Assembly: GCF_001942625.1 (NCBI RefSeq)
Contig: NZ_MLCL01000033.1
Span: forward strand, 1-64,000
DNA from: Mycobacterium syngnathidarum
Lineage (GTDB): Bacteria > Actinomycetota > Actinomycetes > Mycobacteriales > Mycobacteriaceae
Direction: 5' to 3'
Length of the DNA stretch: 64,000 bases
In this document: positions 35,020 through 44,752 of the stretch, in pieces
How positions within the stretch are numbered: position 1 is the stretch's first letter
Layout: each line of letters starts with the position of its first letter
Position numbers and translations under genes: made by a program
Notes under the pieces: generated by a model
What the model was told of the DNA's origin: nothing
What the model saw: only the letters and a program-made list of their open reading frames with translations
The model's database searches: none

Positions 35020-36654
35020 TCAGTCGGACGACAACGCCGATCTGAGCACATCGAGGGGGAGTCCGCCCAGATCGAGTGCGCGACCGTGAAATTCCCGTAG
35101 TGACGATCCCCGGCGCAGACTTTCGTCGCGCAGTTCGTGCCAGATCCGCTGGCCGATGGCGTACGACGGGGCCTGCCCCGGCCAGCCCAGATAACGGTCC
35201 AGCTCGAAACGCAGGTTTTCCTCGGCCATGGCCGAATGCGAGGTCAGGAAGTTCCACGCCCGCTCGGCATCCCACACCTCACCGTCGGGTGCGGTCAGGC
35301 CGCAGTGCACGCCGATGTCGATCACCACCCGGGCCGCCCGGAACCGTTGTGCATCCAGCATTCCCATGCGGTCGCCGGCATCGTCGAGCCAGCCCAGCTC
35401 GGCCATCAGCCGCTCTGCGTACAGCGCCCACCCCTCACCGTGGCCGGAGACCCAGCAGCCCAGCCGTCGCCACCGGTTGAGCTGATCTGCCAGTGCCACC
35501 GCACGACCGATCTGCAGATGGTGCCCTGGGACGCCCTCGTGGAAGACCGTGGTGGTTTCCTGCCAGGTGTGGAATGTCTCGACCCCCGGCGGAACCGACC
35601 ACCACATGCGTCCGGGCCGCGACCAATCCTCCGACGGGCCGGTGTAGTAGATGCCGCCGGTGTGTGTCGGCGCGATCCGGCATTCCAGTGTGCGTAGCGG
35701 TCCGTCGATGTCGAAGTGCGTGCCGGCCAGCGATTCCACCGCGCGGTCGGACAGATCCTGCATCCAAGCCTGGAGGGCGTCCGTGCCGCCGATGATGTAG
35801 CGCGGTTCCTCGTCGAGCCGGCGCAGTGTCTCGGCGACCGTGGCGCCCGGATAGAGCTGCTGGGCAATCGATTCCTGTTCGGCCACAACGGCATCGAGCA
35901 ACCCCAAACCCCAGTCGTAGGCCTCGTCGAGGTCCACGGAGGTGCCCAGGAACAACCGCGACATCAGCCCGTAGGCGTCGCGGCCGCACGCGTCGGATTG
36001 CCGGGCGCGCGGTGCGATCTCCTCGCGCAGTACATCGCCCAGTTGCCGGTAGGCGTCGGCCGCAGCGTCGCTGTGTTTGCGCAGATCAGCCGAGAGTCGC
36101 CGATTTCCATGTGCCGCACCGGTGCCCATCTGGCCGAACAATTCCGCGATCTGCCGGGCCTGGGTGACGCCCCGGGTGACCTGACGCAGGGCCGGCGCGT
36201 GATGGCCGCGGGAGGCTTCGCGCAGGGCGGTGGCGTAGCCTGCTGCCCGCTCGGGCACTTTCGCCAACCTCGCGGCGATCAGCGCCCAATCGGCCTCGGT
36301 GTCGGTGGGCATCAGGTCGAAAACGTCGCGCATGGTCTGCAACGGCGAGGCGATGACGTTGAGCTCGCCCAGATCCAGTCCGGCGTCGTGCACATCGACG
36401 ATCGCGCCGAGCCGCTCGCGCAGTGCGGCCACGGTGACCACATCGACGTCGTCGACGGGCGCGATCCCGTCGAGCTCGCGCAACGTGGCGCGGGCGGCTT
36501 CCGCGCGAGCCGTCACTCCCTGCGGCGAGTAGTCGGTGACCTCGTCGTCGTGGCCGGTGATGCCCAATTCTGTTGCGGCGCAGGGGTCCAGGCGCGCGTA
36601 GGTGTCCAGGTAGCGCTCGGCCACCGTGTCGACGGCGGTCGCGGCCCTAGCCAA
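35020..36654 (-). CDS. DUF885 family protein, predicted metal-dependent peptidase-like hydrolase
   Basis: About 544 residues. DUF885 proteins resemble zinc carboxypeptidases of the M3/M32 type: here the zinc motif is ETTTVFHEGVPGHHLQIG (HExxxxH) near residue 375, with a later Glu helix (SGHGEGWALYAERLMAELGWLDD) near 412. Both are intact. It has no signal peptide, so it is cytoplasmic. The start is unsure: GTG 36693 would overlap the next gene by 47 bases, TTG 36654 by eight, and GTG 36624 leaves VAERYLDTYARLDPCAATELG, the usual beginning. I give the middle choice. Confidence 0.8.
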   Translation of the reverse strand: MARAATAVDTVAERYLDTYARLDPCAATELGITGHDDEVTDYSPQGVTARAEAARATLRELDGIAPVDDVDVVTVAALRERLGAIVDVHDAGLDLGELNVIASPLQTMRDVFDLMPTDTEADWALIAARLAKVPERAAGYATALREASRGHHAPALRQVTRGVTQARQIAELFGQMGTGAAHGNRRLSADLRKHSDAAADAYRQLGDVLREEIAPRARQSDACGRDAYGLMSRLFLGTSVDLDEAYDWGLGLLDAVVAEQESIAQQLYPGATVAETLRRLDEEPRYIIGGTDALQAWMQDLSDRAVESLAGTHFDIDGPLRTLECRIAPTHTGGIYYTGPSEDWSRPGRMWWSVPPGVETFHTWQETTTVFHEGVPGHHLQIGRAVALADQLNRWRRLGCWVSGHGEGWALYAERLMAELGWLDDAGDRMGMLDAQRFRAARVVIDIGVHCGLTAPDGEVWDAERAWNFLTSHSAMAEENLRFELDRYLGWPGQAPSYAIGQRIWHELRDESLRRGSSLREFHGRALDLGGLPLDVLRSALSSD

Positions 36655-37555
36655 GGTTGTTCGCGGCGAAGGTGTCGCACTTGTTCGGATCACCGGTCTG
36701 GTAGCCGATGGTGAACCACTTCTGCCGCTGCTCGGAAGAGCCGTGGGTCCAAGCTTCCGGGTTGACCCGGCCGGTGGCCTGCTTCTGGATGCGATCGTCG
36801 CCCACCGAGGAGGCTGCCGACAGCGCGTCGGCGATGTCCTTGTCGCTCAGCGGTTGTAGGAACGGTACGTCGGTGCCCTCCTGCCGCGTGATCGACGCGT
36901 AGTGCGCCCAGACACCCGCGTAGCAGTCGGCCTGCAGTTCGGTGCGCACACCCGCGCCGGTGGCGCCCTCGGGGTCACGCTGAGCCCGGCCCAGAACACC
37001 CAGTAGGTCCTGCACGTGGTGGCCGAACTCGTGGGCGACCACATATTCCTGCGCGAGCGGGCCTCCGCTGGAACCGAACTGGTTGACGAGTACCTGGAAG
37101 AAGTCGGTGTCGAAGTACGCCGTCTTGTCCACCGGGCAGTAGAACGGCCCGACGTCACTGGTAGCCGGGCCGCATCCGGTCTGGACCTGTCCCTTGAACA
37201 AGCGGATGTGCGGACGCGTGTACCCCTTGAGCAGTTGCTGCCAGACACCGTCCACGGAGTTGCCGGTCGCCACCACGCGGCATTCGACCTTGGAGTTGGC
37301 GTCGGCACCGGTCTTGCACTGGCTCAGGTCGAAGCCCTCGGCTTCGACACCGTTGACGGGCAGTTGCTGTTGCTGAGGCATCACCGTGCCCGGATCCACG
37401 CCCAGGAACATCGCGAGCACCACGATCAACAGGCCCCCGATCCCACCGCCGACCGCGATGCCACGGCCGGGGCCGCGGCCACCACCGGAACTGGAAGTGG
37501 TGCTCGTGTCGATCTGCATACCCTCGTTGAAGGTCATCCCGTCACTCCATCGCAT
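36647..37555 (-). CDS. Neutral zinc metallopeptidase, YpfJ family (Rv2575-like)
   Basis: 302 residues. Short polar Gly/Ser-rich N-terminus, one membrane helix near residues 33-52 (IAVGGGIGGLLIVVLAMFLGV), then an extracytoplasmic domain. The HExxH zinc motif is in VVAHEFGHHVQD near 172, and the third ligand probably the Glu in VRTELQADCYAGVWAHY near 208. Paired Cys residues (QCK... CRV, CGP... YCP) suggest disulphides outside the membrane. Anchored peptidase of unknown target; divergent from the carboxylesterase gene. Confidence 0.88.
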   Translation of the reverse strand: MRWSDGMTFNEGMQIDTSTTSSSGGGRGPGRGIAVGGGIGGLLIVVLAMFLGVDPGTVMPQQQQLPVNGVEAEGFDLSQCKTGADANSKVECRVVATGNSVDGVWQQLLKGYTRPHIRLFKGQVQTGCGPATSDVGPFYCPVDKTAYFDTDFFQVLVNQFGSSGGPLAQEYVVAHEFGHHVQDLLGVLGRAQRDPEGATGAGVRTELQADCYAGVWAHYASITRQEGTDVPFLQPLSDKDIADALSAASSVGDDRIQKQATGRVNPEAWTHGSSEQRQKWFTIGYQTGDPNKCDTFAANNLG

Positions 37556-37599
37556 TCGCCGGTAGGTGCGTGCTCAACAGCCCGTTAAGCTTTTCACAC

Positions 37600-37614
37600 T
37601 ACGATTCAGACGTG
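37600..37614 (+). promoter_or_regulatory. Leaderless promoter of the carboxylesterase gene
   Basis: TACGAT (37600-37605) is followed by six bases and GTG 37612. No ribosome binding site is seen, so transcription probably starts at the G of the start codon. Confidence 0.6.
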
Positions 37615-39087
37615 TCCGTCGTTGCGGAACATTCGACCATCGCCCACACCTCGCTGGGGCGGTTACGCGGCACCCGTGAAGGCGGGGTCAGCGTCTGGCG
37701 AGGTGTCGAGTACGCCCAGCAGCCCATCGGCGCATTGCGCTTCCTGGCGCCTCAGCCCGTGGTGCCCTGGTCCGGGATCCGCGACGCCGTCGAGCACGGC
37801 CCATTACCGCCACAGGGCCGTTCGTTCGTCGGCGGAGGCCGGGACGACCCCAAGGTGCGGGACGAGGCGTGCCTGACCGTCACGGTGTGGTCACCCGACA
37901 CCGGCGGGTCGCTGCCGGTGATGGTGTGGATCCCCGGCGGGGCATTCGTCTACGGCGCCGGCCAGTTGCAGCTCTACAACGGTTCGCGACTGGCCGCCAA
38001 CGGCAACGTCGTCGTCGTCAATGTCACGTATCGGCTCGGCGTGTTCGGCGGATTCGAACTCGGCGACCTGGGCGAGGGATTCGACGACAACCTGTGCCTG
38101 CGCGACCAGATCGCCGCGCTGCAATGGGTACGCGACAACATCGCCGCATTCGGCGGCGATCCCGAACAGGTGACGGTGTTCGGCGAATCGGCCGGTGCCA
38201 CATCGGTGTTGGCCCTGCTGGCCAGCCCCGCCGCGGACGGCCTGTTCGCCCGGGCGATCGCCCAGAGCCCGGCATTGCCGCTCATCGCCGGCCGCGAAGA
38301 CCGGGCACGTCAGTCCCGGCGCTTCATGCACCTGCTCGGTGTCGGAGCCGAGCAGCTCAAGGTGCTGCCGCAACGCCAGTTACGCCGCGCCGCCGGTCAG
38401 CTGCAGCTCGAGAGTGCGCAGCACACACCGACGTTGGCCTACGGGCTGACCCACGGTGTCGACCTGCTGCCGCTGCATCCGATCCAGGCGGCCCGCGCCG
38501 GCGCGGTCTGCGCGGTGCCGTTGATCATCGGCACGAACAGCCACGAAGCGTCGATGTTCGCCTGGGGAAAGCCCCCGATGTTGCCGACCACGCCGGCCGG
38601 GGTCCAGGACTACCTTCGTCGCCATGCTCCGCACGACCGCGATCGGATTCTTGCCGCCTACCCCGATTTCCCCCGGCGACGGGCCCTGATCGCCTTCGGC
38701 TCCGATGTCATGTTCGGCGCACCGACATGGGCATTTGCCGACGCCTACAGTCCGCACGCGCCGACCCACGTGTACCGGTTCGACCACACCACCTGGACGC
38801 TGAAGGCCTTGGGGCTGGGCGCCACCCACGGCAGCGAGATCGTGCACATCCAGCACAGCTACGGCTCGTATCTGGGGCGCAAACTGCATCCCCTGGGTCG
38901 CCGGGTCCAGCCGTCGGTCGGCCGGCGGATGCAACGCACCTGGCTGGACTTCGCGCGGGCCGAGATCGCCGAGTGGCCGGAGTATCACACCGAACAGCGC
39001 CTGACCAGGGTGATCCGTTCCGCGCGGGACGAGACGGTGGCCGATCCTGACGCGCTGCGCAGGGCGGCGTGGGAGGGGCTGGGTTAG
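37612..39087 (+). CDS. Carboxylesterase type B
   Basis: 491-residue alpha/beta hydrolase. The nucleophile elbow is VFGESAGATS (GESAG) near residue 190, the oxyanion-hole segment WIPGGAFVYGAG near 105, and the acid/His region around ATHGSEIVHIQH near 405; FDDNLCLRDQIAALQWVRDNIAAFGGDPEQVT is the family signature before the nucleophile. It hydrolyses carboxylic esters; the natural substrate is unknown. Start GTG 37612 gives MSVVAEHSTIAHTSLGRLRG and is placed by a leaderless promoter; the longer upstream frame overlaps that promoter. No signal peptide, so probably cytoplasmic. Confidence 0.87.
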   Translation: MSVVAEHSTIAHTSLGRLRGTREGGVSVWRGVEYAQQPIGALRFLAPQPVVPWSGIRDAVEHGPLPPQGRSFVGGGRDDPKVRDEACLTVTVWSPDTGGSLPVMVWIPGGAFVYGAGQLQLYNGSRLAANGNVVVVNVTYRLGVFGGFELGDLGEGFDDNLCLRDQIAALQWVRDNIAAFGGDPEQVTVFGESAGATSVLALLASPAADGLFARAIAQSPALPLIAGREDRARQSRRFMHLLGVGAEQLKVLPQRQLRRAAGQLQLESAQHTPTLAYGLTHGVDLLPLHPIQAARAGAVCAVPLIIGTNSHEASMFAWGKPPMLPTTPAGVQDYLRRHAPHDRDRILAAYPDFPRRRALIAFGSDVMFGAPTWAFADAYSPHAPTHVYRFDHTTWTLKALGLGATHGSEIVHIQHSYGSYLGRKLHPLGRRVQPSVGRRMQRTWLDFARAEIAEWPEYHTEQRLTRVIRSARDETVADPDALRRAAWEGLG

Positions 39088-39116
39088 CCCTTACTTGCCG
39101 TAGCGCTCAGTGCTGT

Positions 39117-39626
39117 CTACTCCTCGCGCGAGCGCTCGTCGGCGGTATAGCGGCGGAGGTTGTGCAGAAACCGCTGGAACAGCCATGCCATCACCGGCCG
39201 GCCCATGGTCATCCCGAGCCGCCCGGCCAGGCCGCTGGGCTTCATGGCCATCACCCAGGTCAGGTGACAGCCGCCGGCGGTCTCAACCACACGGTAGTCC
39301 TCGGCGAAGGCCGAGATCGCGTTCGAGGTGCTGGTGTTGAAACGGAAAGCCATGTGGGAGAAAGGTTCCCAGGCCAGGAACTCCTCATCGCCGACGATGT
39401 GACCGCGCATGGTGACCGTGCGGGTGGTTCCGACGCCGCGGGGCTCGGGGCTGGTCCATTCCACATTGGTGATGACGGTGGCCCACTGTGGCCAGGAAGT
39501 CGCGTCGCCGAGCACCTCGAACAGCTGCTCGGGCGTGATGGCGAGGTCGATGGTGCTGACGAAGCGGAACGGCGCGCGGTCGATGAAATCCAACTCGACG
39601 CGTTCGCACTGGTAGGTCCGGGCCAT
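39117..39626 (-). CDS. SRPBCC family protein (Rv2574-like)
   Basis: 169 residues. START-like fold: RTYQCERVELDFIDRAPFRFVSTIDLAITPEQLFEVLGDATSWPQWATVITNVEW is the first strand-helix-strand region, and a long C-terminal helix LGMTMGRPVMAWLFQRFLHNLRRY closes the cavity. Ligand and function unknown. ATG 39626 is chosen because upstream sequence is an obvious regulatory region with a palindrome. Convergent with the carboxylesterase and divergent from the phosphate transporter, as in M. tuberculosis where the neighbours are also the YpfJ and PanE-like genes. Confidence 0.82.
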   Translation of the reverse strand: MARTYQCERVELDFIDRAPFRFVSTIDLAITPEQLFEVLGDATSWPQWATVITNVEWTSPEPRGVGTTRTVTMRGHIVGDEEFLAWEPFSHMAFRFNTSTSNAISAFAEDYRVVETAGGCHLTWVMAMKPSGLAGRLGMTMGRPVMAWLFQRFLHNLRRYTADERSREE

Positions 39627-39629
39627 GGG

Positions 39630-39654
39630 TAGACACCTTAAGTCAATGTGTCTA
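39630..39654. promoter_or_regulatory. Inverted repeat upstream of the SRPBCC gene
   Basis: TAGACAC and GTGTCTA separated by 11 bases, ending four bases before the SRPBCC start codon (minus strand). A TAAGGT -10-like element lies within it, so a protein bound here would block transcription. It stands 132 bases from the phosphate transporter start. The regulator is unknown and not adjacent. Confidence 0.5.
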
Positions 39655-39785
39655 GTCCGGTGTCGATCAGGTGGGGATCGAGAGGCCGCATTTAGAGGGC
39701 CATCCGCGCGTCGCTCCGCTGTTGCCCGACATTTACCGAGGTCCTCCATCGTGTCAGCAGTCGATTCGATTTTCGAGGGGATTGC

Positions 39786-41408
39786 ATGTCAACGGGTCTA
39801 GATAGTCCACCTGCCCACCCGGCGACACCCGCACGAGGTGGGTTCCTGGGTGAGGACACCAACTGGCACGTATCGTTCGGTGTCCTCGGCATCGCGGTAT
39901 TCGCGGCGTTCTCGGTGTGGGCGTTCGATTACGTCGGCGACGGTGCCAACAAGGTCATTCTGATCGTTGCCACCATCTTCGGTGTGTTCATGGCGTTCAA
40001 CATCGGTGGAAACGATGTGGCGAACTCCTTCGGCACCAGCGTTGGTGCCGGCACGCTGAGTATGAAGCAAGCGCTGATGGTCGCGGCTGTGTTCGAAGTC
40101 AGCGGCGCCGTGATCGCAGGTGGCGAGGTGACCGACACGATCCGCAGCGGCATCGTGGACCTGCAAGGTATCGAGATCGTGCCGCAGGATTTCGTCTTCA
40201 TCATGATGGCCGCGTTGCTGGGCGCTGCGGTCTGGTTGCTGGTCGCCACCCGAATGGGTTGGCCGGTTTCGACGACGCACTCGATCATCGGCGGCATCGT
40301 CGGTGCCGCAGTCACCTTGGGCTATCTCACCGGCCAGGGTGGTCTCGACATGGTGCAGTGGACCGAGATCGGCCAGATCGTGCTGTCCTGGTTCGTCTCA
40401 CCGGTGCTCGGCGGGTTCGTGGCGTACCTGCTGTTCGGCGCGATCAAGCGACACATCCTGATCTACGGCGACAGGGCCGACGAGCGGCTGCGCGCACTCA
40501 AGACCGAGCGCATCGAGATGCGCAAGAGACACAGGCAAGCGTTCGAGCGCCTCGACGAACTGCAGCAGATCTCTTACACCAACACGCTTGCCCAAGACGC
40601 GATCACGGCGAGCAGCGGTGATTTCGACCCGGCGGAACTCGAATCGGACTACTACAAAGAGCTCCACACGATCGACGCGAAGGCAAAGGAAGTCGACGCG
40701 CATCGCGCGCTGGAGAACTGGGTTCCGCTGTTGGCGGCCTTCGGCGCGATCGTCATCTCGTCGATGCTGCTGTTCAAGGGGCTGAAGAACCTGCACATCG
40801 GGTTGTCCTCGCTGACCAATTATCTGATCATGGCGATGATCGGGGCCGCTGTCTGGATGGCCGTCTTCATCTTCGCCAGGACACTCAAGAACCAAGCCCT
40901 GTCGAAGTCCACGTTCCTGCTCTTCAGTTGGATGCAGGTGTTCACGGCATCGGCGTTCGCGTTCAGTCACGGCAGCAACGACATCGCCAACGCGGTGGGC
41001 CCTTTCGCCGCGATCGTCGAGACCCTCAAGACCAATGCCATCGAAGGCAAGGCCGCAGTACCCACGGCCGTGATGGCCACCTTCGGCGTTGCTTTGATCG
41101 TCGGCCTGTGGTTCATCGGCCGTAACGTCATCCGAACCGTGGGTTCCGGGCTGACCAAAATGCATCCGGCGTCCGGTTTCGCCGCTGAACTGTCGGCGGC
41201 CGGCGTCGTGATGGGAGCCTCGGTGCTCGGCCTGCCGGTATCGAGCACGCACATTCTCATCGGCGCAGTGCTCGGTGTCGGCATCGTGAACAAGGCCGCC
41301 AACTGGAATCTGATGAAACCGATCGCGTTGGCGTGGGTGATCACCGTCCCGGTGGCCGCCATCATCGGGTGCGTCGGACTGATGAGCCTGCGGGCGATCT
41401 TCGGATAA
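39786..41408 (+). CDS. pitA: Inorganic phosphate transporter, Pit family
   Basis: 540 residues, about ten helices in two homologous halves. The family repeats are visible: [22 protein letters not shown] near residue 75 and [19 protein letters not shown] near 395, each with the GxNDxAN motif, and the paired [17 protein letters not shown] and [18 protein letters not shown] loops. The long charged middle loop (about 220-310) is cytoplasmic. It moves phosphate, probably as a metal complex with protons, with low affinity. Begins at ATG 39786. No accessory gene lies next to it. Confidence 0.92.
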   Translation: MSTGLDSPPAHPATPARGGFLGEDTNWHVSFGVLGIAVFAAFSVWAFDYVGDGANKVILIVATIFGVFMAFNIGGNDVANSFGTSVGAGTLSMKQALMVAAVFEVSGAVIAGGEVTDTIRSGIVDLQGIEIVPQDFVFIMMAALLGAAVWLLVATRMGWPVSTTHSIIGGIVGAAVTLGYLTGQGGLDMVQWTEIGQIVLSWFVSPVLGGFVAYLLFGAIKRHILIYGDRADERLRALKTERIEMRKRHRQAFERLDELQQISYTNTLAQDAITASSGDFDPAELESDYYKELHTIDAKAKEVDAHRALENWVPLLAAFGAIVISSMLLFKGLKNLHIGLSSLTNYLIMAMIGAAVWMAVFIFARTLKNQALSKSTFLLFSWMQVFTASAFAFSHGSNDIANAVGPFAAIVETLKTNAIEGKAAVPTAVMATFGVALIVGLWFIGRNVIRTVGSGLTKMHPASGFAAELSAAGVVMGASVLGLPVSSTHILIGAVLGVGIVNKAANWNLMKPIALAWVITVPVAAIIGCVGLMSLRAIFG

Positions 41409-41417
41409 GCCGAGGCG

Positions 41418-42347
41418 TCAGCCCGGCCCGTCGCCGGCCGCGGCCAACAGTGGAACGATGACGTCGCTGATCGGGGTGGGCAGGCCGAGTGCGGCCGCCT
41501 TACGGATGATGACGCCGTTGCGGATGTCCCACTCCAGCGGTCTGCCGGCCTGGCGGTCGGTCAGCATCGAGGTGGTCAGATCCTCGGGTGCGGTGGCCAG
41601 CATGTCGACGATCTGCTCGACCACTTCGCCACCCAGATCGGCGCCGTCGGCGCGAGCCACGGCCAGGCATTCGGTCAGATAGCGCCGCGCCAGCGCCGCC
41701 ACGTCGTCACGACGGAACATGCCCGTCCGGCGGCCCGCCAGGACCATGAAACCGACCACGGCGTTGACCAGCAGCTTGCGCCAGGCCGCGGTGCGGAAAT
41801 CGGGATCGTGTTCGACGCTGATCGCGCTGCCGCGCACCGCCTCGGCCACGGTCGCGGCCGGCGGGGTGTCGGGCAGGACCAGCCGGGCCTCGCTGCGCAA
41901 CCGCACCCAACCTCCGGGCTGCATCTCCGAGGAGATCCACACCGCTGCGGGCACCACGTGGGCCTCGTCGGTGTACCGGCTGAGCGCACTGACCCGCTCG
42001 ACCTGTTCGACGCCGTTCTGCAGCGCGCACACCACCGTCTTCTCATCGCACAGCCGGTCCAGCCAGGCCGCGGCCCGGGCGTTCTGAGTGTCCTTGACCG
42101 CGAGAAAGACCACCCGGAACGGGCCTTCGACGCCGGCCGGATCGGTGTGCACGGGGCCCGGCACCCGAATCGGTTCCCCGTCGTCGGGCCGGACGTCGAC
42201 GCCGTCGCGCGGAGTCCGGCCACACAGCAGAATTGATTTGCCTGCGGCGTACAGCAGCGCCGCCACGGTGGAACCGATCGCGCCGGGGCCGATGACCGCG
42301 ATGGGGGAGTTCAGGTCTGCCGGGTCTTCGGGCGAGCGCTCATCCAC
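41418..42347 (-). CDS. Ketopantoate reductase PanE/ApbA family protein (Rv2573-like)
   Basis: 309 residues. N-terminal Rossmann motif IAVIGPGAIGSTVAALLYAAG near residue 18, ALQNGVEQVE near 110, and the C-terminal helical domain with AAWRKLLVNAVVGFMVLAGR (catalytic Lys in RKLLVN) near 188 and a DRQAGRPLEWDIRNGVIIRKAAALGLPTPISD end. Ketopantoate reduction for pantothenate synthesis fits, but mycobacteria hold several such paralogues and the true substrate may differ. Convergent with the phosphate transporter and divergent from aspS. Confidence 0.83.
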   Translation of the reverse strand: MDERSPEDPADLNSPIAVIGPGAIGSTVAALLYAAGKSILLCGRTPRDGVDVRPDDGEPIRVPGPVHTDPAGVEGPFRVVFLAVKDTQNARAAAWLDRLCDEKTVVCALQNGVEQVERVSALSRYTDEAHVVPAAVWISSEMQPGGWVRLRSEARLVLPDTPPAATVAEAVRGSAISVEHDPDFRTAAWRKLLVNAVVGFMVLAGRRTGMFRRDDVAALARRYLTECLAVARADGADLGGEVVEQIVDMLATAPEDLTTSMLTDRQAGRPLEWDIRNGVIIRKAAALGLPTPISDVIVPLLAAAGDGPG

Positions 42348-42378
42348 CTCGCCAAGTTACCGCCGCCGGTGGACTCTC

Positions 42379-42420
42379 TAGACTGTTCACTCGTCCCACC
42401 AGTCTTCATGAGGAGTTTTC
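42379..42420 (+). promoter_or_regulatory. aspS promoter and ribosome binding site
   Basis: TAGACT (42379-42384) is a good -10 element. The leader of about 30 bases contains AGGAG (42411-42415), correctly spaced for GTG 42421. Confidence 0.55.
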
Positions 42421-44220
42421 GTGCTGCGCAGTCATGCCGCCGGTTCATTGCGGGCCGCGGATGCGGGTCAAACGGTCACTTTGGCGGGATGGGTGGCGCG
42501 TCGCCGTGATCACGGCGGCGTCATCTTCATCGATCTGCGCGACGGGGCTGGTGGTGGGCAAGGAGATGGGCAGAGCGTGTCGCAGGTGGTGTTCCGCGAG
42601 GGCGACGTGCTGGCCGCCGCCCACCGGCTGCGCGCCGAGTTCTGCATCGCCGTCACCGGCGTGGTCGAGGTCCGTCCCGAGGGCAACGAGAATCCCGAGA
42701 TCCCGACGGGCTCCATCGAGGTGAACGCCACCGCGTTGACCGTACTGTCCGAGAGCGCCCCACTGCCGTTCCAGCTTGACGAGACTGCCGGTGAGGAAGC
42801 CCGGCTGAAGTACCGCTACCTGGATCTGCGCCGTGAGGGACCGGGCAACGCAATCCGGTTGCGCTCCAAGGTGAATGCCGCTGCTCGCGGCGTCCTGGCC
42901 GAGCATGACTTCATCGAGATCGAAACCCCGACCTTGACCCGCTCGACGCCGGAGGGCGCCCGCGACTTCCTGGTGCCCGCACGCCTGCAACCCGGCTCCT
43001 TCTACGCGCTGCCGCAGAGCCCGCAGCTGTTCAAGCAGCTGCTCATGGTGGCGGGCATGGAGCGCTACTACCAGATCGCCCGGTGCTACCGCGACGAGGA
43101 CTTCCGCGCCGATCGCCAGCCCGAATTCACCCAGCTGGACATGGAGCTCAGCTTCGTCGACGCCGACGACGTGATGGGGATCGCCGAGCAGGTACTGAAG
43201 GCGGTCTGGGCGACCATCGGTTACGACCTGCCGCTACCACTGCCCCGGATCGGCTATGAAGAGGCGATGCGCCGGTTCGGCTCCGACAAGCCCGACCTGC
43301 GGTTCGGCGTCGAGCTCATCGAATGCACCGAGTACTTCAAGGACACGCCGTTCCGGGTGTTCCAGGCGCCCTACGTGGGGGCTGTGGTGATGTCGGGCGG
43401 GGCATCGCAGCCGCGTCGCACGTTGGACGGTTGGCAGGAGTTCGCCAAACAGCGCGGCCACAAGGGGTTGGCCTATGTGCTCGTGGGCGAAGACGGCACG
43501 CTGGGCGGCCCCGTGGCCAAGAACCTCACCGACGCCGAGCGCGACGGCCTGGCCGCCCACGTCGGTGCCAAGCCCGGTGACTGCGTTTTCTTCGCGGCCG
43601 GCCCGGCCCGCACGGCGCGAGCCCTGCTGGGCGCCACCCGCATCGAGATCGCCAAGCGTCTGGACCTGATCGACCCGGCCGCCTGGGCGTTCACCTGGGT
43701 GGTCGACTTCCCGATGTTCGAGCCCGCCGATGTCGCGACCGCCTCGGGCGACGTGGCGGTGGGTTCCGGTGCCTGGACGGCCGTGCACCACGCCTTCACC
43801 GCACCGAAGGTGGAATCGGAGGGCACCTTCGACACCGATCCCGGCAGCGCGCTCTCGGACGCCTACGACATCGTCTGCAACGGCAACGAGATCGGCGGCG
43901 GCTCGATCCGTATCCACCGCCGCGACATCCAGGAGCGGGTGTTCGCGATGATGGGCATCGACCACGAGGAAGCCCAGGACAAATTCGGATTCCTGTTGGA
44001 CGCCTTCGCCTTCGGGGCTCCTCCGCACGGCGGGATCGCGTTCGGCTGGGACCGCATCACCGCCCTGCTGGCCGGGGTGGACTCGATCCGCGAGGTCATC
44101 GCGTTCCCCAAGTCCGGTGGTGGCGTCGACCCGCTGACCGATGCGCCCGCGCCGGTCACCCCGCAGCAGCGCAAGGAATCGGGAATAGACGCCAAGCCCG
44201 AGGAGCTCAAGAAGTCATGA
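42421..44220 (+). CDS. aspS: Aspartate--tRNA(Asp/Asn) ligase
   Basis: Class II synthetase, 599 residues. N-terminal OB fold for the anticodon ([23 protein letters not shown] near residue 20), motif 2 [22 protein letters not shown] near 220, the bacterial GAD insert in the middle, and motif 3 [15 protein letters not shown] near 535. Mycobacterial AspRS usually also charges tRNA-Asn for later amidation; sequence alone does not settle that here. The stop overlaps the next gene (ATGA). Confidence 0.96.
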   Translation: MLRSHAAGSLRAADAGQTVTLAGWVARRRDHGGVIFIDLRDGAGGGQGDGQSVSQVVFREGDVLAAAHRLRAEFCIAVTGVVEVRPEGNENPEIPTGSIEVNATALTVLSESAPLPFQLDETAGEEARLKYRYLDLRREGPGNAIRLRSKVNAAARGVLAEHDFIEIETPTLTRSTPEGARDFLVPARLQPGSFYALPQSPQLFKQLLMVAGMERYYQIARCYRDEDFRADRQPEFTQLDMELSFVDADDVMGIAEQVLKAVWATIGYDLPLPLPRIGYEEAMRRFGSDKPDLRFGVELIECTEYFKDTPFRVFQAPYVGAVVMSGGASQPRRTLDGWQEFAKQRGHKGLAYVLVGEDGTLGGPVAKNLTDAERDGLAAHVGAKPGDCVFFAAGPARTARALLGATRIEIAKRLDLIDPAAWAFTWVVDFPMFEPADVATASGDVAVGSGAWTAVHHAFTAPKVESEGTFDTDPGSALSDAYDIVCNGNEIGGGSIRIHRRDIQERVFAMMGIDHEEAQDKFGFLLDAFAFGAPPHGGIAFGWDRITALLAGVDSIREVIAFPKSGGGVDPLTDAPAPVTPQQRKESGIDAKPEELKKS

Positions 44221-44678
44221 CCGATATCGATCCTGACTTCGACAAGAGCGAACTGGTCGCCGATGTGGCGGCTCTCGACGACTTCAACCGCAACGTGGTC
44301 GAGGAATTCCGGGCCAACGGCGGAAAGGTGGGCGGCCCGTTCGAGGGCGGCACACTGTTGCTGCTGCACACCACCGGGGCCAAGTCGGGTCAGCCTCGGC
44401 TGTCCCCGCTGGCATACCTCGATGTGGGCGGGCGCATGCTGATCGTCGGTTCCTATGCCGGCGCGCCCAAGGATCCGGCGTGGGTGCACAACCTGCGGGC
44501 CGATCCGAAGGCCCGCATCGAAGTCGGTACCGACGCCTACGACGTGACGGCCCGCGAGCTGCCCGCCGAGGAGCGTGACGCGGCGTACCCGAAGATCATC
44601 GAGCGGGCCCCGGTCTTCGCCGAGTACCAGGCCAAGACCACACGCGCCATCCCACTTTTCGAACTCGTCCGCGCGTAG
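44217..44678 (+). CDS. Ddn-like (F420-dependent nitroreductase family) protein
   Basis: 153 residues, split beta-barrel flavin-binding fold. The diagnostic segment is [21 protein letters not shown] near residue 50 followed by [31 protein letters not shown], which binds F420 in the Ddn family. It reduces quinones, nitroimidazoles or similar compounds in known members; the natural substrate is unknown. Its ATG overlaps the aspS stop, so it is co-expressed with it. A long terminator hairpin follows. Confidence 0.85.
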   Translation: MTDIDPDFDKSELVADVAALDDFNRNVVEEFRANGGKVGGPFEGGTLLLLHTTGAKSGQPRLSPLAYLDVGGRMLIVGSYAGAPKDPAWVHNLRADPKARIEVGTDAYDVTARELPAEERDAAYPKIIERAPVFAEYQAKTTRAIPLFELVRA

Positions 44679-44694
44679 CACTTGCTCGCGTCAG

Positions 44695-44744
44695 TTGTCA
44701 CGCTGGAGTGGCAGTGGAGTTCGAATGCCACTCCAGCGTGACAA
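44695..44744. terminator. Bidirectional terminator: perfect 19-base inverted repeat
   Basis: TTGTCACGCTGGAGTGGCA (44695-44713) and its exact reverse complement (44726-44744) flank a 12-base loop, between the Ddn-like gene (+) and the thiolase gene (-), which converge. A stem this long with no mismatch is unusual, and it might also be a member of a dispersed repeat family. Confidence 0.75.
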
Positions 44745-44752
44745 ACCGGCTG

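Noticed and set aside
36655..36693. Longer start (GTG 36693) for the DUF885 gene
   Set aside because: It would overlap the peptidase gene by 47 bases and add residues not typical of the family, though it cannot be excluded.
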